DNA of 64,000 bases from Variovorax sp. UMC13 (GCF_014170375.1 NZ_LZZW01000023.1:186001-250000), one strand, 5' to 3'; positions 1-8,406 are shown, counted from the stretch's first letter. Notes: a model not told the origin generated them from the letters alone. Numbers and translations: made by a program.

Positions 1-617
1 TAGCCGTGCGTGCTCACGCCCAGGCGCAGGCCCGCGCTGCGGATGCGCTGCAGGTCTGCGGGTGCGAGCGCATCCAGGTCTTCCTGGCCCAGGTGCACGC
101 CATAGGCGCCGGCATCGATCGCGGCCTGCCAGTGGTCGTTGATGAACAGCAGCGCATCGGTGCCGCGCACCGCGTCCACCGCGGCCCGCGTCTCGGCCGC
201 GATGGCGCCCGCGTCCTCGGACTTGAAACGCAGTTGCACCGTGGGCACGCCCGCGCGCGCCATGCGGCCGACCCAGGCGGCGTCGGGCAGCACCGCGTAG
301 AGGCCCAGCCGCTCGGGGCAGGCCGCGAAGGCATTGGGGCGCCGGGCGGGCGGCAGGGGCGACATGCCGAAGTCTTCAGGCGCATCGGGCCAGGCCTGCG
401 CATCGAAGTGGCCGGTGCGCGCGGTCTGGGCCTGCCAGGCGCGGGCCAGGCAGTCGGCATCGACGTCGATGAAGCCGAGCTTGAGGCAGTTCTGCTTTGC
501 GGTGCCGTAGACATCCGCTTCGGTCGGGATGTCGACCGGAGCCGTTGCCGCCAGGGTGCCGAGGCGTTCGCTGCAGGTCGCGAGGGTGGCGGGGGCAGGG
601 GTGTCGTCGTGCTTCAT
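1..617 (-). CDS. thiE: Thiamine-phosphate synthase, 3' end beyond window
   Basis: Couples hydroxymethylpyrimidine diphosphate with thiazole phosphate to give thiamine phosphate in the cytoplasm. About 205 codons are visible and the reading frame runs off the left edge. The first ~100 residues are an extension; the barrel starts at RLGLYAVLPDA, followed by VQLRFKSED (the family VQLR.K strand) and FINDHW...GVHLGQEDL, the phosphate/Mg binding region typical of ThiE. The ATG at 615-617 lies 4 bases after the thiG stop, so it is the last gene of the thiO-thiS-thiG-thiE run. The function is clear from the motifs; the long N-terminal extension was not assigned. Confidence 0.9.
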   Translation of the reverse strand, partial: MKHDDTPAPATLATCSERLGTLAATAPVDIPTEADVYGTAKQNCLKLGFIDVDADCLARAWQAQTARTGHFDAQAWPDAPEDFGMSPLPPARRPNAFAACPERLGLYAVLPDAAWVGRMARAGVPTVQLRFKSEDAGAIAAETRAAVDAVRGTDALLFINDHWQAAIDAGAYGVHLGQEDLDALAPADLQRIRSAGLRLGVSTHG

Positions 618-621
618 GTGT

Positions 622-1440
622 TCATTGGGTCTCGTGATGCCAGAAGGGGGTGCCGAGAACCGGCGTGCTGGGTTGGGCCGCATCCTGCGCGGCCATGGCG
701 CCGGCGCGGTGGGCGGCGCGGCCGGCCTGCACCGCATCGGAGAAGGCGCCGGCCATCGCGACCGGGTCCTGTGCCAGTGCCACCGCGGTGTTGAGCAGCA
801 CGCCGTCGTAGCCCCACTCCATCACCTGGCAGGCATGCGAGGGCAGGCCCAGGCCGGCATCGACCAGCATGGGCACGTCGAGCCGCTCGCGCAGCAGCTG
901 CAATGCGTAGGGGTTGACGGGCCCGCGGCCGGTGCCGATGGGCGCGGCCCAGGGCATCACGGCCTGGCAGCCGACGTCGACCAGGCGCTGGCACAGCACC
1001 AGGTCCTCGGTGCAGTAGGGCAGCACCTGGAAGCCGTCGCGGATCAGGTAGGAGGCCGCTTCGACCAGGTTCAGCGTGTCGGGCTGCAGCGTGTAGTCGT
1101 CGCCGATCAGTTCGAGCTTGATCCATGGCGTGTCGAACAGCTCGCGCGCCATCTGCGCGGTGGCGATGACCTCCTGCACGCCGTGGCAGCCCGCGGTGTT
1201 GGGCAGCACCGGCACGCCGAGCCGGCGCAGCAGCGCCCAGAAGCCGTGGTCGTCGGTGGCGCCGGGTGCCTGGGCCGCGGTCTGCCGGCGCAGCGAGGCG
1301 GTGAGCATCGCGGGCCGCGCGCGTTCGACCGCGGCCGCGAGCACGTCGGGCGAGGGGTAGCGCGCCGTGCCCAGCAGCAGGCGGCTGTGGAAGGTCTGGC
1401 CGTACAGGACCAGCGGATCGTCGGATGGGGCGGGGTTCAT
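622..1440 (-). CDS. thiG: Thiazole synthase
   Basis: Builds the thiamine thiazole ring from deoxyxylulose phosphate, dehydroglycine and ThiS thiocarboxylate. The 272-residue product matches the family length. It has the substrate loop LLGTARYPS near the N-terminus, the Schiff-base lysine in WIKLELIGD, the glycine-rich APIGTGRGP phosphate region and [11 protein letters not shown], all ThiG hallmarks. The start at 1440 was chosen over an upstream in-frame ATG because the upstream residues look like shadow sequence and would overlap thiS. It lies 4 bp behind thiS, so translational coupling is likely. The dehydroglycine route fits the adjacent glycine oxidase ThiO. Confidence 0.95.
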   Translation of the reverse strand: MNPAPSDDPLVLYGQTFHSRLLLGTARYPSPDVLAAAVERARPAMLTASLRRQTAAQAPGATDDHGFWALLRRLGVPVLPNTAGCHGVQEVIATAQMARELFDTPWIKLELIGDDYTLQPDTLNLVEAASYLIRDGFQVLPYCTEDLVLCQRLVDVGCQAVMPWAAPIGTGRGPVNPYALQLLRERLDVPMLVDAGLGLPSHACQVMEWGYDGVLLNTAVALAQDPVAMAGAFSDAVQAGRAAHRAGAMAAQDAAQPSTPVLGTPFWHHETQ

Positions 1441-1444
1441 GGCT

Positions 1445-1642
1445 TCAGCCTCCGGTGACAGGGCGGATGACCTCGATGCGGTCCTCGTCCTGGAGGGGAT
1501 GTTCGGCATAGGTCGAGCGCGGCACGAAGGCGCGGTTGACCGCCACCGCGAAGGGCGGCACGGCCTTCAGGGCCGCCAGCGCATCGGCCACCGTGGCGGG
1601 TGCGGGCAGCGTGTGCGGAATGTCGTTGATCAGCACGTTCAT
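1445..1642 (-). CDS. thiS: Sulfur carrier protein ThiS
   Basis: Small ubiquitin-like protein of 65 residues whose C-terminal Gly-Gly (RPVTGG) is adenylated and thiocarboxylated to deliver sulfur to ThiG. The beta-grasp pattern is visible: [10 protein letters not shown], the VADAL helix, [10 protein letters not shown], then the GG end. Its ATG overlaps the thiO stop by 4 nt (ATGA), so it is translated in line with thiO and thiG. No thiF is in the window. Confidence 0.95.
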   Translation of the reverse strand: MNVLINDIPHTLPAPATVADALAALKAVPPFAVAVNRAFVPRSTYAEHPLQDEDRIEVIRPVTGG

Positions 1643-2730
1643 GCGAGGGTCTCCGTGGTCGTGAGGCCGAGGCGTTCCGCCAGCGCGGAGCGGCCGTCGG
1701 CCAGCCATTCCATCGCCATGTCGAGTATCGCCGGGGCGAGCATGAAACCGTGGCGGTAGAGGCCGTTGATCTGTAGCACGCGCGACGCCGGCTGGCGCAG
1801 CGCGGGCAGGTTGTCGGGCAGCGTCGGGCGGCACTGGGTGGCGATCTCGAGGATGCGCGCCTCGCCGAAGCCGCTGTGCACCGCATAGGCCGCGCTCAGC
1901 AGTTCGAGCGTGGAGCGCACGCTGGCCGGCGACATGTCGTTCGATTCGATCTCGGTCGCGCCGATCACGAACACGCCGCCGGGCTTGGGCGCGATGTACA
2001 GCGGGTAGCGCGGATGCACCAGCCGGGTCGGGCGCGTCAGGCCCACTTCGGGGGCATGCACGCGGATCACCTCGCCGCGCACGCCGCGCAGCGCGGGCCA
2101 TTGCGGCAGCGCGCCGAGGCCGCGGCAATCGATCACGCGCTCGTGCGGGCCCGGCGTGAAGTCGGCGGGCGCGCGGGGTGCGTGCCAGTGCAGCTGCACG
2201 TTGGGCAAGGCTTCGAGTTCGGTCCGCAGCGCGAGCAGCAGCGCGCGGTTGTCGAGCTGGCCTTCCTCCGGCAGGAACAGGCCCTGCGCGAAGCGCGTGC
2301 CGAGCGCGGGCTCGAGCGCCGCGATGCCGGCCGCGTCCACGCGCTGCATCGCCGGCAGCTCGGGCACCTGGGCCTCGGTGCGTTTGAGCACCCGTGCCAG
2401 GCGCGCCGCTTCGGCCGCGTCCTGCCGATGCCACAGCACCAGCGTGCCTTCGCGCTGGAAGAAGACCGGCGTGGCCAGCGAGGCCAGCAGCGCGGGCCAG
2501 CGGTCCAGCGCGTAGCGCCCCATGCGCACCACCGACAGCGGCGCGACGGCCGACTCGGCCAGCGGCGCGAGCATGGCCGCGGCCACGCGCGCGGCGGCGC
2601 CATCGGCCTCCGGTCCGCCCGCATCGAACAACGCAACCCGGCAACCGGCACGCGCCAGCGCGAGTGCCATCAGCCGGCCCATCAGGCCGGCGCCGAGCAC
2701 GTTGGCGGCATCGAAAGGCAGTGTTTTCAT
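1639..2730 (-). CDS. thiO: FAD-dependent glycine oxidase ThiO
   Basis: Oxidises glycine to the imine (dehydroglycine) used by ThiG. The 363-residue protein begins with an FAD Rossmann motif, NVLGAGLMGRLMALALA (GxGxxG), and ends with the DAO-type GLYRHGFMLAPA region. The ATG at 2728-2730 (MKTLPFDAAN) was chosen because the Rossmann strand begins a few residues later; in-frame starts further upstream cut into the thiD leader. It is the first gene of the minus-strand thi run, divergent from thiD with 47 bp between them. Known role of the family; substrate not tested here. Confidence 0.9.
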   Translation of the reverse strand: MKTLPFDAANVLGAGLMGRLMALALARAGCRVALFDAGGPEADGAAARVAAAMLAPLAESAVAPLSVVRMGRYALDRWPALLASLATPVFFQREGTLVLWHRQDAAEAARLARVLKRTEAQVPELPAMQRVDAAGIAALEPALGTRFAQGLFLPEEGQLDNRALLLALRTELEALPNVQLHWHAPRAPADFTPGPHERVIDCRGLGALPQWPALRGVRGEVIRVHAPEVGLTRPTRLVHPRYPLYIAPKPGGVFVIGATEIESNDMSPASVRSTLELLSAAYAVHSGFGEARILEIATQCRPTLPDNLPALRQPASRVLQINGLYRHGFMLAPAILDMAMEWLADGRSALAERLGLTTTETLA

Positions 2731-2777
2731 CGCATCGACCTCCAGGCGACGGGCCGCCATCGCCCATAATTTTCGGC

Positions 2778-3650
2778 ATGACCAACCCATCGACCTCCGT
2801 GCCTCCTTCTGCCCAACGCTATGCCCGCGTGCTGTCCATCGCGGGCTCCGACAGCGGCGGCGGCGCTGGCATCCAGGCCGACCTCAAGACCTTCGCGGCA
2901 CTGGGCTGCTACGGCATGACCGCCATCACCGCGCTCACCGCGCAGAACACGCTCGGCGTGCGTGGCATCCACGGCGTGCCGGCGGCCTTCCTCAAGGCGC
3001 AGATCCAGGCCGTGGTCGAGGACATCGGCGTCGATGCGGTCAAGCTCGGCATGCTGCATGCGCCCGAGGTGGTCGAGGTGGTGGCCTGGGCGATCGACCA
3101 CTACCAGCTGCCCAACGTGGTGCTCGACCCGGTGATGATCGCCACCAGCGGCGACCGCCTGATCGCGCCCGCGACCGTCGAGGTGCTGGTGCGCGAGCTG
3201 TTCCCGCGCGCCACGGTCGTGACGCCCAACCTCGACGAGGCCGCGCTGCTGATCGGCCATGCGATCGGCGGCATCGATGCACTCGACGGCGCGTGCGACG
3301 AACTGCTCGCGCTCGGCGCACGCGCCATGCTGCTCAAGGGCGGCCATCTGCCGGGCCAGGAGGTGGTCGACGTGCTGGCGCTGCGCGGCGGTGCGCGCCA
3401 CCGCCATGCATCGGCACGCATCGCCAGCCGCAACCTGCACGGCACCGGCTGCACGCTGTCGTCGGCCATCGCCGCGCACCTGGCGCTCGGTCACGCATTG
3501 CCCGAGGCCGTGGCGCTGGCGCGCGCCTACGTGCTCGGCGCGATGGCGGCCGGCGTCGACGTGGTGGTGGGCGCGGGCCATGGTCCGCTCAACCATGGCT
3601 TCGCGCCAGTGCCGACCCATCGCTTTGCGCGGGCGACCGCGGCCGCGTGA
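2778..3650 (+). CDS. thiD: Hydroxymethylpyrimidine (phosphate) kinase
   Basis: Phosphorylates HMP and HMP-P to HMP-PP for ThiE. The 290-residue protein has the ribokinase-fold signatures SIAGSDSGGGAGIQADLK at the N-terminus, the LDPVMIATSGD strand and the C-terminal anion hole NLHGTGCTLSSA with the conserved Cys. A CATAAT box ends about 8 bp before the ATG and there is no clear Shine-Dalgarno sequence, so the transcript may be almost leaderless (inference). Its last 62 bp overlap the 3' end of cytX, which is convergent. Confidence 0.95.
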   Translation: MTNPSTSVPPSAQRYARVLSIAGSDSGGGAGIQADLKTFAALGCYGMTAITALTAQNTLGVRGIHGVPAAFLKAQIQAVVEDIGVDAVKLGMLHAPEVVEVVAWAIDHYQLPNVVLDPVMIATSGDRLIAPATVEVLVRELFPRATVVTPNLDEAALLIGHAIGGIDALDGACDELLALGARAMLLKGGHLPGQEVVDVLALRGGARHRHASARIASRNLHGTGCTLSSAIAAHLALGHALPEAVALARAYVLGAMAAGVDVVVGAGHGPLNHGFAPVPTHRFARATAAA

Positions 3651-4938
3651 GCCAGGCCAGCACGAAGCTCAGCGCCAGCGTGGGCAGCGCAGAGCCCCAC
3701 TGCGGCGCCCAGGCCGCACAGCCGTGGTACAGCGCGATGCCGGCCAGCCACAGCCCGGCCGCGACCGGGTCGATGCGGCGCGTGGTCACCGTTGATGCGC
3801 CCGTGCCCAGCCGGCCCAGGATCACGCCGTAGAGCGGCACGAAGACCGAACTCAGCATCAGCAGGAAGGGCTCGAGCGTGTGCATCGGCAGCACCAGCGC
3901 AAAGGCGATGCACACGGCCGCCAGCACCAGGCCCCAGCGCCGCACGCTCCAGCGCGGGCGCAGGCTGTGGGCCGACACCGAGCCCGAGTAGACGTCGCCA
4001 TAGGCGTTGTCCAGTTCGTCGATCAGGATCAGGCCGAGCGCCAGCAGGCCGCCCTGGGCGAGCAGCAGCGCGGTCACCAGGTTGGTGCCCGGCTCCGCCA
4101 CGCTGACCACCATCACGCCCAGCGCATAGCACCAGACGTTGGCGATGCCGTAGCCCAGCCAGGTGCCGCCGAAGGCGCCGCCCAGGCCGCGGCCCGCGCG
4201 CCGGCCGTGCCGTGCGTAGTCGGCCACCAGCGGCAGCCACGACACCGGCATCGCGATCACCAGGTCGAGCGCGCCGAACATGCCCATGCTGCCGTTGCCG
4301 GGGCGCGACCAGAAGGCGTCGAAGCCCTTCGCGTGGAGCTGCGAGGCGAACTGCCAGCTCAGCCACAGCAGCGAGAGCACCACCAGCGGCAGGCCGAAGC
4401 GGCTCACGAAGCGGCGCACCAGCGTCACCATCGAGCCCGCCAGCAGGGCCAGCAGCACGCCGCCCCAGAGCAGCGTGGTCAGCGCGGTGCCGAGTAGGCC
4501 GCCGGCATCGAGGCCGAAGGCGCGCTGCGCGAGCGCCTGCGTGCCTTCGCGCATCACCACCAGTTCGAAGGTGGTCCAGCCGATCAGCTGCACGATGTTG
4601 AGCAGCACCGGCAGCCGCGCGAAGGCGCTGCCGTAGGTCGCATGCATCAGCCCCGCGCTCGCGAGGCCGCTCTCGCAGCCCAGCCGCGCGGTCCAGGCGA
4701 GCAGCGCCGCGCCGAGGCACGAGCCCACGAGGATCGCGACCGTCGCGTCGCGCGTGCCCACGGCCGGCACCAGGTAGGCGCCGATCTGCATCACCAGCAG
4801 GCCCACGCCCAGGCTGAACCACAGCGCCGCATGGTCGTGCCAGCCGAACACGCGGCTGGACAGGGGCAGGGGCGCCTCGTTGCCGCCCGGCGCGGCGGGC
4901 CGCGGGGCGGAAGAAGTCGTCGTCGGAGTCGTTGCCAT
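3589..4938 (-). CDS. cytX: CytX-type hydroxymethylpyrimidine permease (NCS1)
   Basis: Inner-membrane permease of the cytosine/purine (NCS1) family with roughly 12 hydrophobic segments over 449 residues. The first segment, AALWFSLGVGLLVMQIG, is preceded by a hydrophilic 30-residue tail. CytX proteins are known from thiamine loci and are thought to import HMP. The TPP riboswitch upstream and the neighbouring thiD fit that role. The ATG at 4938 has a TGGAG sequence about 8 bases upstream. The leader has been altered by the integrated element, so regulation may differ from that of the ancestral locus. Assignment to CytX rather than CodB rests on context. Confidence 0.88.
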   Translation of the reverse strand: MATTPTTTSSAPRPAAPGGNEAPLPLSSRVFGWHDHAALWFSLGVGLLVMQIGAYLVPAVGTRDATVAILVGSCLGAALLAWTARLGCESGLASAGLMHATYGSAFARLPVLLNIVQLIGWTTFELVVMREGTQALAQRAFGLDAGGLLGTALTTLLWGGVLLALLAGSMVTLVRRFVSRFGLPLVVLSLLWLSWQFASQLHAKGFDAFWSRPGNGSMGMFGALDLVIAMPVSWLPLVADYARHGRRAGRGLGGAFGGTWLGYGIANVWCYALGVMVVSVAEPGTNLVTALLLAQGGLLALGLILIDELDNAYGDVYSGSVSAHSLRPRWSVRRWGLVLAAVCIAFALVLPMHTLEPFLLMLSSVFVPLYGVILGRLGTGASTVTTRRIDPVAAGLWLAGIALYHGCAAWAPQWGSALPTLALSFVLAWLTRPRSPAQSDGSALARSHG

Positions 4939-5034
4939 TCATTTGCTCCAGTGCAAATTCTTTGGCAGGTGGGCGTGGCCCGAATGCGCATGGCACGCGC
5001 CGGGGCTCCAAGGAGCGGGCGTGGCGACGTGACG

Positions 5035-5167
5035 GTTTTCGGACCGGCTTCCCTGCGCGAGGATTACCTCGGGCCACCTATGTAAAACCTACAAAAAGTG
5101 GCGCAATCAGGTTCAAAGGGACTTTCTCAGCCGTGTCGGTAAACCGACACAGCACCCCTAGCGAGCG
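5035..5167 (-). promoter_or_regulatory. Composite TPP riboswitch of cytX, interrupted by an element-derived hairpin
   Basis: Read on the minus strand, the 5' part (5167 to about 5104) has CTAGGGGTGCTG, a P3 hairpin, the conserved CTGAGA and CCCTTTGAACCTGAT. The 3' part (about 5071 to 5040) has the P5 loop CCGAGGTAATCCTCG and P4' CGCGCAGGGAAG. These are the diagnostic THI-box elements. Between them lie about 33 extra nt that fold as GCCAC...GTGGC with an inner TGTA/TACA stem. The 5' part belongs to the integrated element and the 3' part to the chromosome. Whether the aptamer still binds TPP with this insertion is unknown. Confidence 0.88.
5041..5091. other. attL of the integrated element
   Basis: Left junction. 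The chromosomal half-site (5041-5063) ends in GCGAGGA, the crossover dinucleotide TT is 5064-5065, and the element half-site (ACCTCGGG...) follows. It was placed by comparison with attR: both share GAGG-N-TTACCTC and differ on either side. The element arm 5066-5088 is an inverted repeat (16 of 23 positions) of the arm 44603-44625 at the other end, as expected for an attP of a serine integrase. Confidence 0.82.
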
Positions 5168-5170
5168 GGC

Positions 5171-5177
5171 ATTCTAA
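5171..5177 (-). promoter_or_regulatory. Element-carried -10 box reading into the cytX leader
   Basis: TTAGAAT on the minus strand, 5-10 nt before the start of the aptamer copy. The same TAGAAT box lies at the same distance upstream of the host copy at 44699-44704. No convincing -35 hexamer was seen. In the integrated state this would drive cytX; in an excised circle it would face int. Confidence 0.5.
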
Positions 5178-5208
5178 GCCTCTGCAGCGCGCGGTTGCGA
5201 ATCTCCGC

Positions 5209-6021
5209 ATGGGTCAAAATGCCGCAGCTAACAAAAAAAAGATGCAAAACAGCATGAGTAACCCGTTCTACCTCGACTGGACTTTCTGGGCGTTTGCATC
5301 GTCGTTGCTAGCCATAGCGCTATCACAAGCGCCTCCGATCGTGCGCTGGTTCGGCAAGCCGAGGCTTGTCCTTGAGTTGCCAAACCAAATGCGTATCACA
5401 CATGTAGCAGGCTACGCAGCTGCGGGAGTAGTGCTGAGCATCCGAAACGCCGGAAGCAAAGCGGCGCGCATCACCTCTCTGAGCATCAAGTTTCGGAGAA
5501 ATGGAGAGGATCTTCTTGATGCCCCGATCCTGGAGTTCCATCCCGATCCGCGCAACGCGCAGGCGCTACTGCTGATGCCGTTTTCCGTCGCGGCTGGCGT
5601 CGAAGTGACGCGAAGCATGAACGCCTATCAACAGCTCCCTAGAGATAAGGACCGAAAACTAAGTGAGCTCGCGTCCAGGGTGCGGGTTGATATAGGCAAG
5701 AAAGTCGAGCTTGCACAGGCAAACCGCGATTCGTTTGCGCCGCTGGGTTCAATGGTGACGCTCGATGCACGGCTGCTGCAAGAGGCGCAGTCCATGTTCG
5801 AGGCGAACTTTTGCTGGAAGGCCGGTGACTATGACGTGCAGATTCTTTGTAGATCCGATGAGCAAGCAGAGGTGCGACAACAAAAATTAGCCTTCACACT
5901 TTGGGAATCAGATGAGGCCGAGCTGAAGGCGTTGGCAGACGACTATCAGTATGGATTTGGTATAGGCCTCACGCACGAGCGCCATGCCAAGGGCGTGTTC
6001 GTGACGCTTCGAAGGATTTAG
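5209..6021 (+). CDS. Membrane-anchored protein of unknown function
   Basis: A 270-residue protein with one N-terminal hydrophobic segment (FYLDWTFWAFASSLLAIAL) followed by a soluble domain. The beta-rich stretch VVLSIRNAGSKAARITSLSIKF resembles an Ig-like or 'rare lipoprotein' type fold often seen in one-TM bacterial proteins (weak inference). Starts are possible at 5209, 5242 and 5254; the last places the membrane segment near the N-terminus. It is the first gene inside the left end, in cargo with lower GC than the host. No function is assigned. Confidence 0.7.
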   Translation: MGQNAAANKKKMQNSMSNPFYLDWTFWAFASSLLAIALSQAPPIVRWFGKPRLVLELPNQMRITHVAGYAAAGVVLSIRNAGSKAARITSLSIKFRRNGEDLLDAPILEFHPDPRNAQALLLMPFSVAAGVEVTRSMNAYQQLPRDKDRKLSELASRVRVDIGKKVELAQANRDSFAPLGSMVTLDARLLQEAQSMFEANFCWKAGDYDVQILCRSDEQAEVRQQKLAFTLWESDEAELKALADDYQYGFGIGLTHERHAKGVFVTLRRI

Positions 6022-6031
6022 AGGTTCGCGG

Positions 6032-6289
6032 TTAACTTTTCTCCTCGAAGCTGAGGGGCAAGCTCATTACCCGTAAAAAGCCTTTGCCCTGCAGCACGTT
6101 GCGATAGCAGTTGAGCGTGACGGCCTCCGCTTCCCGCGCCACGTCGTCGCCAGCGCTAACGATCGTCCCGTCGTCGAGGACGATCGCGAGCCTAGCGGGC
6201 TTGCCGTTGACGCTCACGCGCAGGCTTTCGTGCGAGACCTTCGAGATCACGACGCCTTCGATGGCACCGGTGGGCTGCTGGCCGATCAT
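6032..6289 (-). CDS. Small hypothetical protein (85 aa)
   Basis: Convergent with the preceding gene. The ATG at 6289 was chosen because GGAGG lies 7 nt upstream, inside an alternative longer frame. The product is soluble with alternating beta strands (IEGVVISKVSHESLRVSVNG, LAIVLDDGTIVSAGDD). It is not recognised as a known family. Confidence 0.55.
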   Translation of the reverse strand: MIGQQPTGAIEGVVISKVSHESLRVSVNGKPARLAIVLDDGTIVSAGDDVAREAEAVTLNCYRNVLQGKGFLRVMSLPLSFEEKS

Positions 6290-6430
6290 GTGGATTCCCT
6301 CCACGGCGCTGCTGTACTACCTTGGTCGAGTGAAATGGAAATACTCCCTGTCGCCGTTGCTCGGCCATAGGAAAACTGCGACAGGCTCCTTGTGCCGTTC
6401 ATACTGAGGCCTCCAATTTAAGGAGCGCTC

Positions 6431-6700
6431 TTGTCAAACTACATCCAACAGTTCCATGTTGTTCAGACCGAAAATGGTCCGAGATACGTTCAAGAAGGCT
6501 CGTTTCAAGGCGACAAAGTAATGGTCGCCACCGGTTATGACGCAACCAACGACACCTGGCCGTACCACGTGTACGTTCAAAAGCCATCTGAGGAACCTCA
6601 AAAGCTCCCCACTCCCGATGCGTTCGGAAGCGACCAATTCGACGCATTCGTACGTGGTTTTCGATTTCTACAAGGTTGGTTCGCTCATCCAGGTCGATAA
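6431..6700 (+). CDS. Small hypothetical protein (89 aa), TTG start
   Basis: The frame opens at a TTG with AAGGAG 6-8 nt upstream, which decides the start. The product is hydrophilic and aromatic-rich (NYIQQFHVVQTENGPRYVQE; WPYHVYVQKP). No family is recognised. It lies upstream of the EVE-HNH gene in the same direction, 130 bp away. Confidence 0.5.
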   Translation: MSNYIQQFHVVQTENGPRYVQEGSFQGDKVMVATGYDATNDTWPYHVYVQKPSEEPQKLPTPDAFGSDQFDAFVRGFRFLQGWFAHPGR

Positions 6701-6830
6701 GGCTGAATGAAGGCCTGCCAGAGATTGAGGCAATGCGGGTCCTGATGGTGTTGACTCCTTCCCGTAGTTGCAAGCTGAGGGCGTGGGCACCGCACGGCAT
6801 ACTCCTCGTCAGAACAGAAGGAGGAGCGAC

Positions 6831-7790
6831 ATGGCGATCAGCTATTGGTGGGTGAACCACAAGCAAACGCACGCGGCCGAGATTGACGGCGGCTACATCT
6901 GGAGCCCACAGAAGAAGGCCAACGGCCAGGCCAATGCAACCTACCTCAACCTCACCAAGGTCGAGGCTGGCGACGTTGTCTTCTCGTACGCCAGCGGCAA
7001 GCTCATGGCGCTTGGCATTGCGACGTCTCGCCATCGCATCGCGCAGAAGCCGGAGGAGTTCGGTGCGAGTGGCTCCAACTGGGACAGCCTCGGCTGGCTG
7101 GTGCCGATCGAATGGCAGATGCTCAAGTCGCCGATCGTTCCGAAGCAGCACCTGGGCAGCATCGGCCCACTGCTGCCAGAGGCACACTCGCCGATCCGGA
7201 AAGAGACGGGTGACGGGAACCAGGGCTGCTACCTCGCGGCGATCAGTCCCGAGCTGGGGCGATTGCTGCAGTGCCTGACGGAGATTCCCGATCGCGAGGT
7301 ATTGGACGTCGCCGAGGAGCGATCCGCCGATGCTGCGGCCGATGTTGTCCAGGCTGAAATCGAGTCTGCGCCGCACTTGGGCCCGACTGAGATCGAGCAG
7401 CTGGTGCGCGCGCGCCGTGGGCAGGGCCGCTTCCGGCTCAACCTTCTGAAGGTCGAGAAGCGCTGCCGACTCACGCACGTCGAGCTCGAGCAGTTTCTCG
7501 TGGCCAGCCACATCAAGCCCTGGGCCGTGTGCACGAACGAGGAGCGCCTCGACGGGCACAACGGACTGCTGCTCGCCCCACACGTCGACCGCCTGTTCGA
7601 TCGAGGGTGGGTGAGCTTCTCGGATGCAGGCGACCTGATGGTAGCCAATGACGACGCGCGCGCCGTGCTGGCCGCGTGGGGCGTCGTCGTGCCACCCGCG
7701 GGCATGCGCTCGTTCAGCGATCGGCAGCGCGCGTACCTCTCCTACCATCGCGAAAACGTCTTCCGAAAGAGCTTTCGCCTGGTGAGCTGA
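6831..7790 (+). CDS. EVE-like/HNH endonuclease, probable modification-dependent restriction enzyme
   Basis: The 319-residue protein has two parts. Residues 1-~140 (ISYWWVNHKQTHAAEI...GDVVFSYASGKLMALG) look like an EVE/PUA-type module that reads modified bases. The C-terminal ~110 residues are an HNH_2 domain: CRLTHVELEQFLVASHIKPW, then LDGHNGLLLAPHVDRLFDRG, with the conserved H, N and FDRG. EVE-HNH fusions are known type IV restriction enzymes that cut DNA containing modified cytosine. The start at 6831 is supported by AAGGAGGAGCGAC just before the ATG. Function is inferred from domain order; no methylase partner is next to it, as expected for type IV. Confidence 0.78.
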   Translation: MAISYWWVNHKQTHAAEIDGGYIWSPQKKANGQANATYLNLTKVEAGDVVFSYASGKLMALGIATSRHRIAQKPEEFGASGSNWDSLGWLVPIEWQMLKSPIVPKQHLGSIGPLLPEAHSPIRKETGDGNQGCYLAAISPELGRLLQCLTEIPDREVLDVAEERSADAAADVVQAEIESAPHLGPTEIEQLVRARRGQGRFRLNLLKVEKRCRLTHVELEQFLVASHIKPWAVCTNEERLDGHNGLLLAPHVDRLFDRGWVSFSDAGDLMVANDDARAVLAAWGVVVPPAGMRSFSDRQRAYLSYHRENVFRKSFRLVS

Positions 7791-7921
7791 GATGCGCGCC
7801 ATGCCAGCAGTAGCTGTGCGCTGCGCGAGGTAGGCCTGGGTCTTCGTGCGCGCTACGACGCTAAACAGGGCGATGAAGCCGTATGTGGTCATACTGCCGA
7901 CTCCACAACGAGGAGATGACG

Positions 7922-8191
7922 ATGGCTTCCACTGGCAATACGACGATGCCGAGTGACGAACTTCAGGACTTCTGGCGCGAGTGTGCGGCGGCGGGATTCA
8001 ACCAGGGAGATTTCATGGTCTCCGCGACGGAGACGATTCCCAACGAACCGGGGCCAATCAAACGAACTGTCGTAATCACGCGCACCGTGAAAGGCAAGCC
8101 GATTGGTTTTCAGTACGACGGCTCTAGCGGCAGCGACTGGATTGCACCGGCTGTCGCAGATGTGAAAAGCGGGACATTTGGACCCGCTTAG
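7922..8191 (+). CDS. Small hypothetical protein (89 aa)
   Basis: Starts at an ATG preceded by GAGGAG at 7910-7915; a second in-frame ATG at 7916 abuts the Shine-Dalgarno sequence and is less likely. The product has a DELQDFWREC helix and a basic beta-rich middle (RTVVITRTVKGKPIGF). It converges on the leftward phage operon. No family is recognised. Confidence 0.5.
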   Translation: MASTGNTTMPSDELQDFWRECAAAGFNQGDFMVSATETIPNEPGPIKRTVVITRTVKGKPIGFQYDGSSGSDWIAPAVADVKSGTFGPA

Positions 8192-8232
8192 CGGGGATGA
8201 CGCCTTCACGTCGCCTGAGAGGTGGCTGCGCT

Positions 8233-8406
8233 TCACGCTAGCTCCTCGTGGCTCAGCGCCAGGTGCTCGTCGACGACAGCGAGCACAGTGTCGAATTCAA
8301 GCCCGGTGAGCTGGGCCACGGCCTCGCATGCGGCCTCGTGGCTCGGCGCCAGTTCTCGCGACCGCACGTACTCGTTGATGATTCGGTGCTTTGCCACGAT
8401 GTTCAC
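8233..8406 (-). CDS. Small protein (57 aa), last gene of the leftward operon
   Basis: GTG start overlapping the parB-like stop in a GTGA, the same coupling used along the operon. The product NIVAKHRIINEYVRSRELA...HEAACEAVAQLTGL looks fully helical and ends in LSHEELA. It is missed when only ATG starts are considered. Function unknown. Confidence 0.6.
   Translation of the reverse strand: MNIVAKHRIINEYVRSRELAPSHEAACEAVAQLTGLEFDTVLAVVDEHLALSHEELA

Noticed and set aside
3589-3650. Overlap of thiD and cytX 3' ends as a sign of a wrong frame
   Set aside because: Both C-termini are continuous with strong family matches; a 62-bp convergent overlap is unusual but acceptable.
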